Shown here: piece after piece, positions 42,782-52,961 of the stretch | Position numbering within the stretch: the stretch's first letter is position 1 | Layout of the letters: every line of letters begins with the position of its first letter | Assembly (NCBI RefSeq): GCF_014932895.1 | Contig: NZ_JACYOF010000001.1 | Coordinates: 558,001 to 622,000, forward strand | Direction: 5' to 3' | Source of the DNA: Bacillus thuringiensis | GTDB lineage: Bacteria > Bacillota > Bacilli > Bacillales > Bacillaceae_G | Length of the DNA stretch: 64,000 nucleotides | Program-made: the position numbers and the translations under genes | Notes under the pieces: model-generated | Seen by the model: the letters and a program-made list of their open reading frames with translations, nothing else | What the model was told of the DNA's origin: nothing | Database searches by the model: none

Positions 42782-44605
42782 TTAGTTGTCATCCATTTTC
42801 AGTACAGCCATGAATGCCTCTTGCGGTACTTCTACAGAACCAACAGACTTCATACGTTTTTTACCTTCTTTTTGCTTATCAAGAAGTTTACGCTTACGAG
42901 AAATGTCACCGCCGTAACATTTTGCAAGTACGTTTTTACGCATCGCCTTAATTGTAGAACGTGCTACAACTTTATTTCCGATAGTCGCCTGAATTGGCAC
43001 CTCGAACTGTTGTCTCGGAATTAATTCTTTTAATTTCTCTACGATTACTTTACCACGGTCATACGCTGAATCACGGTGTACGATAAATGATAAAGCATCC
43101 ACTTGTTCATTATTTAAAAGAATATCCATTTTCACAAGTTTAGATGGTTTATAACCAATTAACTCGTAGTCAAATGATGCATACCCTTTCGTATTTGATT
43201 TCAATTGATCGAAGAAATCATATACGATTTCTGATAACGGAATTTCATATGTTAATGTAACACGTGTTTCATCTAAATATTGCATATCAATAAACGTTCC
43301 ACGTTTACCTTGGCAAATTTCCATTACAGCTCCAACATAGTCATTCGGAACCATAATTGAAGCCTTCACAAACGGCTCTTCTACACGATCGATAGACTGT
43401 GGATCTGGCATATTAGATGGGTTATCAACAATAACATCTTCACCGTTTGTTAAATAAACTTTATAAATAACGCTTGGCGCTGTTGTAATTAAGTCAATCT
43501 TAAATTCACGTTCAATACGTTCTTGAATGATTTCCATGTGAAGAAGTCCTAAGAATCCACAACGGAAACCAAATCCTAGCGCTTGAGATGTTTCTGGTTC
43601 GAACTCAAGAGCAGAATCATTTAACTCTAATTTTTCTAACGCATCACGTAAATCGTTATAACGAGCAGAATCAATTGGGTACAGACCACAGAATACCATA
43701 GGGTTTAATTTACGATAACCTGCTAACGGCTCAGCTGCTGGACGTTTCGCATGTGTAATTGTATCACCAACGCGTGTGTCCCCTACATTTTTAATAGACG
43801 CTGCTAAGAAACCTACATCACCTACTGTTAACTCATCACGCTGCGTTGTTTTCGGTGTAAATACACCTACTTCCGTTACTTCAAATTCTTTACCAGTTGC
43901 CATCATACGTACTTTATCGCCAACTTTTACCGTTCCATTTACAACACGGATATAAGCAATTACACCGCGGTATGGATCATATAAAGAGTCAAAAATCATA
44001 CATTGTAACGGCTCTTCCGAATCACCTGTTGGAGCTGGTACTTTTTCAACAATTTGTTCTAAGATTTCTTCAATACCAATCCCAGCTTTCGCTGAAGCAA
44101 GCACTGCTTCTGATGCATCTAAACCAATTACATCTTCTACCTCTTGACGTACACGCTCTGGGTCCGCACTTGGTAAGTCGATTTTATTAATAACCGGTAA
44201 AATTTCCAAATTGTTATCAAGTGCTAAATATACGTTTGCTAACGTTTGTGCCTCAATACCTTGCGCTGCATCCACTACAAGAATCGCACCTTCACAAGCC
44301 GCTAAACTACGAGATACTTCGTACGTAAAGTCGACGTGTCCTGGTGTATCAATTAAGTGAAGAATATACTCTTCACCATCTTTTGCTTTATAGTTTAACT
44401 GTACTGCGTTTAATTTAATTGTAATACCACGCTCACGCTCTAAATCCATAGAGTCAAGCAATTGAGCTTTCATTTCACGTTGTGTTAACGCATTTGTTTT
44501 CTCTAAAATACGGTCTGCTAACGTTGACTTTCCGTGGTCAATATGAGCAATGATAGAGAAATTACGAATTTTCGACTGTCTTTTTGCTCTTTCTTCTTTA
44601 TTCAT
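42782..44605 (-). CDS. lepA: Elongation factor 4 (LepA)
   Basis: Ribosome-associated GTPase, 607 residues. G1 AHIDHGKST at 20-28, G3 DTPGHVDF, G4 [10 protein letters not shown], and the C-terminal LepA-specific domain ending in a basic stretch ([17 protein letters not shown]). Its role is in translation initiation or elongation under stress. It is downstream of gpr and yqxA. Confidence 0.97.
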   Translation of the reverse strand: MNKEERAKRQSKIRNFSIIAHIDHGKSTLADRILEKTNALTQREMKAQLLDSMDLERERGITIKLNAVQLNYKAKDGEEYILHLIDTPGHVDFTYEVSRSLAACEGAILVVDAAQGIEAQTLANVYLALDNNLEILPVINKIDLPSADPERVRQEVEDVIGLDASEAVLASAKAGIGIEEILEQIVEKVPAPTGDSEEPLQCMIFDSLYDPYRGVIAYIRVVNGTVKVGDKVRMMATGKEFEVTEVGVFTPKTTQRDELTVGDVGFLAASIKNVGDTRVGDTITHAKRPAAEPLAGYRKLNPMVFCGLYPIDSARYNDLRDALEKLELNDSALEFEPETSQALGFGFRCGFLGLLHMEIIQERIEREFKIDLITTAPSVIYKVYLTNGEDVIVDNPSNMPDPQSIDRVEEPFVKASIMVPNDYVGAVMEICQGKRGTFIDMQYLDETRVTLTYEIPLSEIVYDFFDQLKSNTKGYASFDYELIGYKPSKLVKMDILLNNEQVDALSFIVHRDSAYDRGKVIVEKLKELIPRQQFEVPIQATIGNKVVARSTIKAMRKNVLAKCYGGDISRKRKLLDKQKEGKKRMKSVGSVEVPQEAFMAVLKMDDN

Positions 44606-44770
44606 CTATGTTCTCAACTCCTAATAGTCTCGCCAATATACACTAGCACTGATTATATCAATAGAGCAGCAAAGATTCAATGAAAACTCGTGCTGCTTAC
44701 AATACAAATCATTCTATCTATATCTTATGCGAACAAACCATAAGAGACAAACCTTTTTCAAATTAAAAAG

Positions 44771-44800
44771 CGGCTGTCTTACAAACCGATAAGACAACCG
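44771..44800 (-). terminator. Terminator of gpr-yqxA
   Basis: An 11-bp stem with one wobble (CGGTTGTCTTA/TAAGACAGCCG on the minus strand), 8-nt loop, followed by CTTTTT. Confidence 0.75.
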
Positions 44801-44809
44801 TCCTCCATA

Positions 44810-45181
44810 TTACTCTTGGCTAAAAATCTCTTTCACTTTCCCAACAACTATATCTGTTCCAAACTTTGTCATTTCATAAGCAACACTTGCCATCGCCATA
44901 CCAATTCCTTCTATGACATTAAAACTTCTTAAACTTTCTAATTGTTTTTGTTTCTCAATAGTTGAAAACGAACTTACCAAAATTTCTGATTCAGCACCCG
45001 CACCCTCTGTTCCTGTCATATGAGCTATTTGTTCATACGATAGCTGCTGATAACCTTTCATACTTTTCAAACCATGATTAGCAAGCGCCACTCCTGCTAT
45101 CATCATAAGTAAACATAAGGCTGCACTACATATACATAAAAGCGGAAAACGACTTAAACTATTATCACCTTTTCCCATCAA
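44810..45181 (-). CDS. YqxA-like protein (DUF3679)
   Basis: 123 residues, one hydrophobic segment near 12-34 ([23 protein letters not shown]), the rest polar. Matches the Bacillus YqxA family by position and pattern ([10 protein letters not shown], then a C-terminal amphipathic part). Start overlaps the gpr stop by 4 nt (ATGA). Function is unknown, but co-expression with gpr suggests a role in sporulation. spoIIP, which separates these genes in B. subtilis, is absent here. Confidence 0.8.
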   Translation of the reverse strand: MMGKGDNSLSRFPLLCICSAALCLLMMIAGVALANHGLKSMKGYQQLSYEQIAHMTGTEGAGAESEILVSSFSTIEKQKQLESLRSFNVIEGIGMAMASVAYEMTKFGTDIVVGKVKEIFSQE

Positions 45182-46281
45182 TGTGTATATGCTCCTGTAT
45201 TATCTTGGTCTATTTGATGATGCAACGCTGCATTTAAACCACTCGCTATTACATTTGCCATATCCTCTATAAAAGCATCTACCTCTTTTGGAGTCACCAT
45301 TAAATTATGACCAAGGGGAGATAACACTTCATAAATCAATTTTCTCTTTTCTTCTTCTTCTAACGTACCTATAGCACCTAAAAACATATTCCGGCTCTTT
45401 TCATCTGGCATATCTTCTTCTGTTAGTTTTTTCTTTTCTCCAAATGTAAAACCAGCTGGCAACAAAGATCTTGAAGGTTTGTTTCCTTCTTTCATCTCCC
45501 GTCCAAAATGTTTCAAAATAAAATCAATCGTATCACTTGTAATCGAAACGGCATCAACCACAGTCGGGACACCAATTGCGATAACAGGAATACCTAATGT
45601 TTCTTTACTTAGTTCCTTACGTTTATTCCCAACACCAGACCCAGGATGAATTCCTGTATCAGAAATTTGTATCGTGCTATTTACTCGTTCAATAGAACGA
45701 GCAGCTAATGCGTCAATTGCAATTACAAAGTCTGGCTTTATCTTCTCAATGATTCCATAAATAACATCGCTCGTTTCGATTCCTGTAATCCCCATTACTC
45801 CCGGCCGAATTGCACTAACAGGCCTAAAACCTTCTTCTACACTCTCAGGCTGCAATTGAAACAAATGTCTCGTTACCAATACATTTTCTACAACTATCGG
45901 CCCAAGTGCATCTGGCGTTACATTCCAATTCCCAAGACCGACAATTAAACAGCTCGCTTCTTTTGTAACGCCAACCTCTTCTAAGAAATAAGAAAATTCT
46001 TTTGCAAAAATACGCTCCACTTTTTGTTGCAGTTCCGTATCTTGTTGACGTATACCTTGCACTTCAAGCGTTAAATAATTTCCAGGTTTTTTACCCATCG
46101 ATTCAGATGCAACTTCATCAATCGTTACTTTTGTAATTGTAATACCCTCTTCTTCCCTCTCTTTTACAATAACTCCTTGTATCCCTTTTTGTTCTTCTTG
46201 GCGTTCTTGCAACATTTGATGTGCCTCTACAGCAAGGTCAGTTCTAACACTATATTTACTTAAATCTAATGGTTCGTTCAT
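45178..46281 (-). CDS. gpr: GPR endopeptidase (spore protease)
   Basis: Degrades small acid-soluble spore proteins at germination. 367 residues, start ATG 46281 after GGAGGAGATACG. The N-terminal [15 protein letters not shown] is the propeptide removed by autocleavage, mature N-terminus LAVEAHQM. Peptidase A25 motifs [12 protein letters not shown] and [14 protein letters not shown] are present. Expected sigma-G control; it is divergent from rpsT. Confidence 0.96.
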   Translation of the reverse strand: MNEPLDLSKYSVRTDLAVEAHQMLQERQEEQKGIQGVIVKEREEEGITITKVTIDEVASESMGKKPGNYLTLEVQGIRQQDTELQQKVERIFAKEFSYFLEEVGVTKEASCLIVGLGNWNVTPDALGPIVVENVLVTRHLFQLQPESVEEGFRPVSAIRPGVMGITGIETSDVIYGIIEKIKPDFVIAIDALAARSIERVNSTIQISDTGIHPGSGVGNKRKELSKETLGIPVIAIGVPTVVDAVSITSDTIDFILKHFGREMKEGNKPSRSLLPAGFTFGEKKKLTEEDMPDEKSRNMFLGAIGTLEEEEKRKLIYEVLSPLGHNLMVTPKEVDAFIEDMANVIASGLNAALHHQIDQDNTGAYTH

Positions 46282-46461
46282 CGTATCTCCTCCGCAATTC
46301 ATAGTAAATATCGTTAGATTTCCCAAAGTTATATAAGGTCATTCTTTCCTTTACGTGAAATTTCATTGATATACTATTGCAATTCTCTTCACCGTTTGAT
46401 AGAATATCACTTGTTCTATGTAAGAATCGAGTCATTCGATTGCACCAGGGAGGTGAAAAGT

Positions 46462-46719
46462 ATGGCAAACATCAAATCTGCTATCAAACGCGCTAAACTT
46501 AGCGAAGAGCGTCGTGCACACAACGCTTCTATCAAGTCTGACATGCGTTCTGCTGTTAAAACTGTAGAAGCTTTAGTTACTAATAACGATCTTGAAAATG
46601 CTAAAGAAGCTTTCAAAACTGCTTCTAAAAAACTTGACAAAGCAGCTCGTAAAGGTCTTATCCACCAAAACGCTGCAGCTCGTCAAAAATCTCGCTTAGC
46701 GAAACAAGTAAACGCGTAA
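46462..46719 (+). CDS. rpsT: 30S ribosomal protein bS20
   Basis: 85 residues, basic and helical ([21 protein letters not shown]). GGGAGGTGAAAAGT precedes the ATG at 46462; the frame opens at 46366 without a site. Binds 16S rRNA early in assembly. Divergent from gpr and closed by its own terminator. Confidence 0.97.
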   Translation: MANIKSAIKRAKLSEERRAHNASIKSDMRSAVKTVEALVTNNDLENAKEAFKTASKKLDKAARKGLIHQNAAARQKSRLAKQVNA

Positions 46720-46726
46720 GGCGTTT

Positions 46727-46754
46727 AAAAAACGATCCATCTGGATCGTTTTTT
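46727..46754 (+). terminator. Terminator of rpsT
   Basis: AAAAAACGATCC/GGATCGTTTTTT, 12-bp perfect stem, ATCT loop. Confidence 0.93.
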
Positions 46755-46762
46755 TATATACA

Positions 46763-46795
46763 AAAAAGTTCACGTACTAAGTACATGAACTTTTT
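46763..46795 (-). terminator. Terminator of holA
   Basis: AAAAAGTTCA-C-GTAC/GTAC-A-TGAACTTTTT, short loop, T6 on the minus strand. Stands back to back with the rpsT terminator. Confidence 0.85.
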
Positions 46796-46801
46796 GTATC
46801 A

Positions 46802-47812
46802 TCACATATGATTTAACCGCATTAAGAAAAACTCGAGCACAAGCTTCTTATCCATCTTTCCCGTCTTCATACTATAATCAGCTTCCGCTAATTCTATAAT
46901 AACTTTTTTTAATTCTTCAAAAGAGAAAAACTTCGTTTGATTCATCGCCAACTTTACACGATACGGATGCACACCAATATGAGACGCAATTTGATTTTGT
47001 CCATAACCACGCTGCTGTAACTCTTTCACTTGATGCAGCAATCGAAATTGACTCACTAATAACGCAAGCAATTTAATGGGTTCTTCCTGTTGCGTAAATA
47101 ACCCATCCAAAATTTGCATCGCACCCGCGATATCTTTTTTCACCACTTTTTCTGTCAAAGCAAACACATTTTGCTCAACTGATTTTGGCACAAGCTCTGC
47201 AACAAGTTTTGGTGTAATCTCTCCGCCCATACCAACGTATAACGTTAACTTGTCCATTTCCTTCGCCAACATCGTTACATTACTTCCCACAAGCTCTAAC
47301 AACAAACTAACAGCTGCATGATCAATATGCACATGCACTTCATCTGCACGAGCGACAATCCATTTCTGAACATCCTGCACTTGCATCGCATTCGCTTCTA
47401 CTACATCCGCTGTTTTCTTTAATAGTTTTGTAATTTTTTTTCGTTCATCGAGTTTTTCGTAAGGCGCAACAAAAACAAGAATAGAAAACGGAGAAGGTTC
47501 ACCAATATATTCTTCTAAAATTTTTATATTTTGTTCTAACTTTTCTTTTTGTGAAGTTAAAAATAGTGGTGATTTTATTAATAGCACTTTACGCTCTCCG
47601 AAAAAAGGAAGCGTACGCGCATCCTCAACCACATCTTCTAAATACGCTTCTTCCAAATCATATGTTACAACATTAAACTCCCGATCTTCCTCTTCAAGTG
47701 CTTCTGTTGTAATAAGCTTTATTGTTTCGTTTATAAAAAACGCTTCCGTTCCATACAGTAAATACAACGGAGCAAACTGCTTCTTTTTCATTTTTTTATG
47801 TATATCACTCAT
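46802..47812 (-). CDS. holA: DNA polymerase III delta subunit
   Basis: Clamp-loader subunit that opens the sliding clamp. 336 residues, AAA+-like fold without a functional P-loop (APLYLLYGTEAFFINETIKLI at the N-terminus, FVAPYEKLDERKK), C-terminal helical collar. It is next to rpsT and downstream of the com operon, matching yqeN. Confidence 0.93.
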   Translation of the reverse strand: MSDIHKKMKKKQFAPLYLLYGTEAFFINETIKLITTEALEEEDREFNVVTYDLEEAYLEDVVEDARTLPFFGERKVLLIKSPLFLTSQKEKLEQNIKILEEYIGEPSPFSILVFVAPYEKLDERKKITKLLKKTADVVEANAMQVQDVQKWIVARADEVHVHIDHAAVSLLLELVGSNVTMLAKEMDKLTLYVGMGGEITPKLVAELVPKSVEQNVFALTEKVVKKDIAGAMQILDGLFTQQEEPIKLLALLVSQFRLLHQVKELQQRGYGQNQIASHIGVHPYRVKLAMNQTKFFSFEELKKVIIELAEADYSMKTGKMDKKLVLEFFLMRLNHM

Positions 47813-47883
47813 ACTCTTTTCCTACTCCCTAACTTGGCAATATATATTTATACTAATGCCCTAGCTTTTGTTTTACAAGTACA

Positions 47884-47910
47884 AAGGAACAGGCTTTATA
47901 ACCTGTCCCT
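47884..47910. other. Hairpin downstream of nothing obvious
   Basis: GGAACAGG/CCTGTCCC with an 8-nt loop (one mismatch), followed on the plus strand by TTTATTTATATT. It resembles a plus-strand terminator, but no plus-strand gene lies upstream. Confidence 0.35.
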
Positions 47911-47949
47911 TTATTTATATTAAACGCCACGCAATAAGCCCCGGGTTTC

Positions 47950-48120
47950 TTATTGGTGTGCGGTAATCACCTTCCCTTTATTATTCACAATAAAAATCCG
48001 AGTATAAGTGCCAACTGTTAACATGCTTGGAAATGAAAAAATCACCTTACTTAATGAACTAAAAGTAGTAAAAATACTTGATTTCTCTTCATATGGAAAT
48101 TGTAGATTTTTTTCTGACAA
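47950..48120 (-). CDS. Small ORF of doubtful reality, 56 codons
   Basis: A TTG-initiated frame with LSEKNLQFPYEEKSSIFTTF, then SLSKVIFSFPSMLTVGTYTRIFIVNNKGKVITAHQ. The C-terminal half reads like a beta-strand-rich extracellular fragment. No Shine-Dalgarno precedes it, and it could be the tail of a lost gene. The gap 47813-48159 otherwise holds only hairpins. Confidence 0.25.
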   Translation of the reverse strand: MSEKNLQFPYEEKSSIFTTFSSLSKVIFSFPSMLTVGTYTRIFIVNNKGKVITAHQ

Positions 48121-48159
48121 TATTTTATACTAAAGTGGAATGTTGGGGAGGGATTCTAA

Positions 48160-48294
48160 ATGAATGATTTTGAACAAAACGTTCAAAGTAAACGCAATGA
48201 CGCTATTGATTCAGGGGTAGGATTTATCGTCTCATTTGGTTTTTTCGCAACACTTTTCATTATTGCAACTGTTATTAAATTTATCGGTTCGTAA
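48160..48294 (+). CDS. YqzM family small membrane protein
   Basis: 44 residues: a polar N-terminus (MNDFEQNVQSKRNDAIDSG) and one hydrophobic segment (VGFIVSFGFFATLFIIATVIKF). GGGGAGGG precedes the ATG. Matches the conserved YqzM found between comEC and holA in Bacillus. Function unknown; followed by a terminator. Confidence 0.85.
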   Translation: MNDFEQNVQSKRNDAIDSGVGFIVSFGFFATLFIIATVIKFIGS

Positions 48295-48318
48295 AGACTG
48301 CCATTTCATGGCAGTCTT
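48294..48318 (+). terminator. Terminator of yqzM
   Basis: AAGACTGCCA/TGGCAGTCTT, 10-bp perfect stem, 5-nt loop, followed by CTCTTTTTC. Separates convergent comEC. Confidence 0.85.
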
Positions 48319-48325
48319 CTCTTTT

Positions 48326-50647
48326 TCATCTATTATGTGTTTCATCATATGTGATTTTACTTTGAAAGGTTCCGTTTTCTCCTTTAAAAACATAGGAAAT
48401 GGCACCTTGTTTATCCGTTCGCCATATTTCAATATTCATCTTCTCAAAACGCTCTATAATCTCCTTATCCGGGTGCCCATACCTATTCCGTTCTCCCACA
48501 GAAATAATCGCTACACTAGGCTGTATAAACCTCAAGAAAGATGCTGCAGATGACGTTTTACTCCCATGATGTGCAACTTTTAAAACGTCCGCCCGTAAAT
48601 GTGGATATACTGATACTAAAAGTTCCTCCCCCTCTCCTTCTAAATCCCCTGTAAACAGCCATGTTAACCCTCCTAATTTGACCCACATTACAATTGACGA
48701 ATTATTTCCACCTTTTTCTTTCCCTTTCGGAGCTAGTACGAAAAATTCCGCTCCATTTATACTCCAGCTCTCCCCTTCTTCCACTACACTTATTTTCGCT
48801 TCTTTTTCTAACGCCTTTTGCTTTAACACTTTTTCTAAAACTGTATCTTGTTCCTTTTGACCAAATACAACTTCTTTTACACTTATATATGATAATAAAT
48901 CCGATGCGGCACCTATATGATCCGCATCTCCATGTGTTACGATTAATTTATCGATTGTTTTTACACCTTCCTTTTGTAAAAAAGGAACAAGAATATCATG
49001 ACCAATAGAAAATTCATGCTTTTTCCGTTGCCATTCTTCTTTTTTTATCCGAAGTGTTCCACCTGTATCAATAAGATAAACCCCTTGATCATACGGAAGT
49101 CGAATTAATATTGCATCACCTTGTCCAACATCAATAAATGTAACACTCCCACTCTCCCGAAAATATGGGTATACATAATGACACACGCTAATAAAAAGAA
49201 ATCCACTCACGACTATGAACACAATTTTTTTCGACATCCCTCTTTCCCAAACAATCAATATACTTGTAATCATCACACAATATACAACTATAAGAAGCAT
49301 GGGGGTTTGCCCGAAAATAAGGCGGATAAACGGTAAACTTTCACAGTAACTTAGTAAATCATTAGAAATATCCAATCCTACTGACAGTACATTCGCAAGT
49401 CCTTTCGCAAGAAATGGGATAATTGGCATAAATACGAGGATAAGAATACTACATGGCAATACAATTATGGATAAAAACGGAACGTATATGAGGTTAAGGA
49501 AAATACTATATGGAGAAAAATAACCAAAATGATATAACAAAATCGGGGTACTAACGAGCTGCGAAAGAATAGAAATGTAAATAGCATTTCGAATTACTCC
49601 ATTACTATGCCTTAGTAGTATCGGAGCAGACAAAATTAAAGCGAAACTACCTACAAATGAAAATTGAAATCCAATATTAAAAACAAGATATGGATCGTAT
49701 ATGAGCATACATATCGCCGTTATACTTAAAGCATCTAAACTAGATAAGCGAACAGAACAAATGAAAGAAACCAACAATAAAACACCTGTTATAGAAGCTC
49801 TTATAACAGACGGTGATGCTCCTGCTATAATCATGTACACTGGAATACAAACAATCAAACATACTGTTGCCTTTTCCTTCGTCACACCACTTCTCAGTAA
49901 AACAAAGTAAACTATCACCATTAACAGTACAATATGCGATCCTGAAATTGCCAATAAATGCACAAGTCCAAATTGCTGATACTGTTCTTCAACCTCGAAC
50001 GTCATTTGTTGTCGGTCACCAAATAATAATGCATTCATAAAAGCACCTGATTGCTCTGGAAACATTTCTGTCACTTTAAAGATTATGTGCTGCCTATAAA
50101 AAAGAATCCATTGCACAAATGATAATGATTTTTTTTGACACTCAGAAATATATGTTGCATCAAATATAAAATGAATGTTTTGTTTATATAAATAATCCCG
50201 GTAATCAAAACCATGAAAATTCCGGGCTGTTTGCGGTTCTTTCCTCTCACCTTTGAATACACAGGATACCCCCGCATATAATTGTTGCAATTGTTTCTTT
50301 TCCAAGGCTGATTTCATTTTGTAACTTAACTGCACTGTATTTTTGTTCTGATCTTCAAATTGAAAAGATAGACGATCCCCATTAATAAGAGGTGTATTTT
50401 GTATCACCCCCCTTGTAACTTCGTAGAGCTCCCCTAGAGGCTTATTTTTTCCTTGAACATATGAAGTGTACATAGCACTACTAAAACACGCTATCATACA
50501 AAAAATGAAGGTTTTACACGAAGTACGATATAAACAGAAGAAAACATATAAAACGAAACAACAAGCCATCAATAAAAATGAAGAGGAAAAGGCGATTGCA
50601 ACCCCCATTATAAACGAGATTGCAACATAGCCCCATTGTTCCTGCAA
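48326..50647 (-). CDS. comEC: DNA uptake channel protein ComEC
   Basis: Transports single-stranded DNA across the membrane in natural competence. 773 residues: N-terminal hydrophobic region and OB-like domain, ComEC competence domain with LLAISGSHIVLL, about ten membrane helices, and a C-terminal metallo-beta-lactamase domain (THGDADHIG). TTG start at 50647 after AAGGAGTG. The gene looks intact although most cereus-group strains are not known to be naturally competent in ordinary conditions. Confidence 0.94.
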   Translation of the reverse strand: MQEQWGYVAISFIMGVAIAFSSSFLLMACCFVLYVFFCLYRTSCKTFIFCMIACFSSAMYTSYVQGKNKPLGELYEVTRGVIQNTPLINGDRLSFQFEDQNKNTVQLSYKMKSALEKKQLQQLYAGVSCVFKGERKEPQTARNFHGFDYRDYLYKQNIHFIFDATYISECQKKSLSFVQWILFYRQHIIFKVTEMFPEQSGAFMNALLFGDRQQMTFEVEEQYQQFGLVHLLAISGSHIVLLMVIVYFVLLRSGVTKEKATVCLIVCIPVYMIIAGASPSVIRASITGVLLLVSFICSVRLSSLDALSITAICMLIYDPYLVFNIGFQFSFVGSFALILSAPILLRHSNGVIRNAIYISILSQLVSTPILLYHFGYFSPYSIFLNLIYVPFLSIIVLPCSILILVFMPIIPFLAKGLANVLSVGLDISNDLLSYCESLPFIRLIFGQTPMLLIVVYCVMITSILIVWERGMSKKIVFIVVSGFLFISVCHYVYPYFRESGSVTFIDVGQGDAILIRLPYDQGVYLIDTGGTLRIKKEEWQRKKHEFSIGHDILVPFLQKEGVKTIDKLIVTHGDADHIGAASDLLSYISVKEVVFGQKEQDTVLEKVLKQKALEKEAKISVVEEGESWSINGAEFFVLAPKGKEKGGNNSSIVMWVKLGGLTWLFTGDLEGEGEELLVSVYPHLRADVLKVAHHGSKTSSAASFLRFIQPSVAIISVGERNRYGHPDKEIIERFEKMNIEIWRTDKQGAISYVFKGENGTFQSKITYDETHNR

Positions 50648-50661
50648 CTTATACTCACTCC

Positions 50662-51219
50662 TTATAGCATCATTTTTGCTTTCGTGAATACATGCTGTAA
50701 TTCTTCCATTGATAGATTATCTTTTTCCAAAGATGAAAATAGTTCTTTCAACTCCATATGACGCTTTTGTTCCTCGAGCGCCGCAATATCATATTCTAGC
50801 GGAACGTGTTTCACTGTTACATTCGCTTGTTCAAATAACTCTACGGCATACGGATGATTTTTATAATCTTGTGCATAATACACTGCCGTAATACCACTTT
50901 GAATAATCGCTTTACAGCATTGTAAACAAGGGAAATGCGTAACATAAATTTCCGCTTCCTCCGTTTTCACACCAAACTTTGCACATTGTAATAAAGCATT
51001 CATTTCGGCATGAATGGTACGAACACAATGATTATCGATCACGTAGCAGCCATCATCTATGCAGTGCACGCCACCTTTGATCGAACCATTATATCCTCCA
51101 GCAATAATTCGTTTATCACGAACGATTGTCGCCCCTACTGCAAGCCTTGTACATGTACTACGTAACGATAATAGATGGCTTTGCGTCATAAAATATTGAT
51201 CCCATGAAATTCGTTCCAT
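50662..51219 (-). CDS. comEB: ComE operon protein 2 (dCMP deaminase family)
   Basis: 185 residues. Zinc deaminase motifs HAEMNAL (ligand His, catalytic Glu) and PCLQCC. ATG at 51219 preferred (AGGTGA upstream); a GTG sits at 51228. Dispensable for transformation in B. subtilis; likely converts dCMP to dUMP. Middle gene of comEA-EB-EC. Confidence 0.93.
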   Translation of the reverse strand: MERISWDQYFMTQSHLLSLRSTCTRLAVGATIVRDKRIIAGGYNGSIKGGVHCIDDGCYVIDNHCVRTIHAEMNALLQCAKFGVKTEEAEIYVTHFPCLQCCKAIIQSGITAVYYAQDYKNHPYAVELFEQANVTVKHVPLEYDIAALEEQKRHMELKELFSSLEKDNLSMEELQHVFTKAKMML

Positions 51220-51282
51220 ATTTTTCACCTACTTTTTTGTCTACTTGTAGTGTAGCGAAAGAAGAAAAACTTCGTCAATCTT

Positions 51283-51882
51283 TTACGGAATAATAATTTG
51301 ATCTTTTATTTTTTCCAGGGACTTCGCTCCAATCCCATCAATCTCTAATAAATCTTCTATTTTCTGAAACGGACCATGTTCTTCTCGATATTTCAAAATA
51401 CTTTCTGCTTTTCGAGAGCCAATACCTGTGATTTTTTCCAGTTGCTCTTTTGAGGCTGTATTTATTTGAATCTTACCCTCTTCCTTAGAAAATGTAGACA
51501 TCTCTTGCTCTGGTTCATTTTTACTTGGGATATAAAGAATCATTTGATCTTGTACAATTTGTGCCAAATTCACTTTTTTCATATCTACTTCTGGTAAAAA
51601 ACCACCAGCCTTTTGAACCACCTCCTTTACCCGGTCCCCTTCCTTCATTTCATACACCCCTTCTTTACTGACCGCTCCCTTCACATCAATCATAATGATT
51701 TTTTTCTGTTCCTTTGTATCCGATATTTTTGATTTACTTTTTTTCTCCACGTCTTTCGCTTGCACATCCAGCGGAATGGGTGATTGCTCTGTATGCTGAC
51801 TCGTTTTCCAAAAAACAAGAAAAAGCAAAGTTCCAATAATAACTACTAGCCCCAACCATTTTTTCGGAAAATCCCACATCAT
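51283..51882 (-). CDS. comEA: Competence DNA receptor ComEA
   Basis: 199 residues: N-terminal anchor (about 8-26), Lys/Glu linker, SLBB domain (IDVKGAVSKEGVYEM) and a C-terminal double helix-hairpin-helix (INTASKEQLEKITGIG; LLEIDGIGAKSLEKI) that binds double-stranded DNA. Divergent from comER. Confidence 0.95.
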   Translation of the reverse strand: MMWDFPKKWLGLVVIIGTLLFLVFWKTSQHTEQSPIPLDVQAKDVEKKSKSKISDTKEQKKIIMIDVKGAVSKEGVYEMKEGDRVKEVVQKAGGFLPEVDMKKVNLAQIVQDQMILYIPSKNEPEQEMSTFSKEEGKIQINTASKEQLEKITGIGSRKAESILKYREEHGPFQKIEDLLEIDGIGAKSLEKIKDQIIIP

Positions 51883-51959
51883 TTTACACCTCTAATCATA
51901 AATTTATAACATCATTCATATTGTTTAGGAGAAAGCTGTTACGAAGGAGGGATGAAACA

Positions 51960-52787
51960 TTGAACATAGGAATTATAGGGACAGGAAACATGGGGAATAT
52001 ACTAATCGATGCATTTTTAGAAACCCGTGCTGTCAAACCTTCGTGCCTTACAATTATTAATCGGACGCCTGCCAAAGCATATCATATAAAGGAAAAATAC
52101 CCTTCTGTTCATATAGCCAAAACAATTTCAGAAGTAATCGAACAATCACAACTTATTTTTATTTGCGTTAAACCGAAAGATATATACCCTATCTTAAAAA
52201 AATACGCCGAACATTTTTCTGATGAAAAGTGCTTAGTTTCTATTACAAGTCCAATATCTCCGTCACAATTAGAAACTCTTGTACCTTGCCACGTCGCACG
52301 TATCATTCCAAGCATCACAAATCGCGCCCTATCTGGCGCCTCACTATTTACATTTGGAGATAATTGCTCTGAAGAGTGGCAACAAAAACTACTTCGTCTA
52401 TTCAAAAACATTTCTACTCCCCTTGTAATAGAAGAAGATATAACGCGCGTTTCATCTGATATAGCAAGCTGCGGTCCTGCTTTCTTTAGTTATTTATTAC
52501 AATGTTTCATTAACGCTGCTGTAGATAAAACCAATATTACACATGAAGAAGCTACTACTTTAGTAAGTGAAATGGTCATAGGAATGGGGAAATTACTTGA
52601 AAAAGAAATCTTCACATTACCTACTTTGCAAGAAAAGGTATGTGTTAAAGGCGGCGTGACTGGAGAAGGTATTCGTATTTTAGAAGAACACGTTGGGGAT
52701 ATGTTTCATAAATTAATTGAACGGACACACGAGAAATTTGATGAAGACTTAAAAGGCGTTGATCAGCAATTCAATAAACACACATAA
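51960..52787 (+). CDS. comER: ComER, pyrroline-5-carboxylate reductase family
   Basis: 275 residues, Rossmann dinucleotide-binding N-terminus (NIGIIGTGNMGNILIDAF), VKPKDIYPIL, and the C-terminal ProC domain (SCGPAFFSYL, VKGGVTGEG). TTG at 51960 preferred with AAGGAGGG 8 nt upstream. Divergent from comEA as in B. subtilis, where it is not needed for competence; in cereus-group bacteria it has been linked to biofilm and sporulation. Enzymatic role unproven. Confidence 0.9.
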   Translation: MNIGIIGTGNMGNILIDAFLETRAVKPSCLTIINRTPAKAYHIKEKYPSVHIAKTISEVIEQSQLIFICVKPKDIYPILKKYAEHFSDEKCLVSITSPISPSQLETLVPCHVARIIPSITNRALSGASLFTFGDNCSEEWQQKLLRLFKNISTPLVIEEDITRVSSDIASCGPAFFSYLLQCFINAAVDKTNITHEEATTLVSEMVIGMGKLLEKEIFTLPTLQEKVCVKGGVTGEGIRILEEHVGDMFHKLIERTHEKFDEDLKGVDQQFNKHT

Positions 52788-52926
52788 TAGATACGCCATT
52801 GTCATTCCAAATCCTTTTTATAAATACTTTCTTTTTTATCCCCCCTTTTTACTTAAACTATCATTTTCGCATTTTACACATATCATCATCTCATTCATTC
52901 TAGAACAAAAATTACATCTTTTTTAT

Positions 52927-52961
52927 AAAACAAAAGCAACCTTCCCGGTTGCTTTTGTTTT
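52927..52961. terminator. Bidirectional terminator between comER and yqeM
   Basis: AAAACAAAAGCAACC/GGTTGCTTTTGTTTT, 15-bp perfect stem, 5-nt loop, serving convergent genes. It lies about 140 nt past comER and overlaps the yqeM stop region. Confidence 0.9.
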
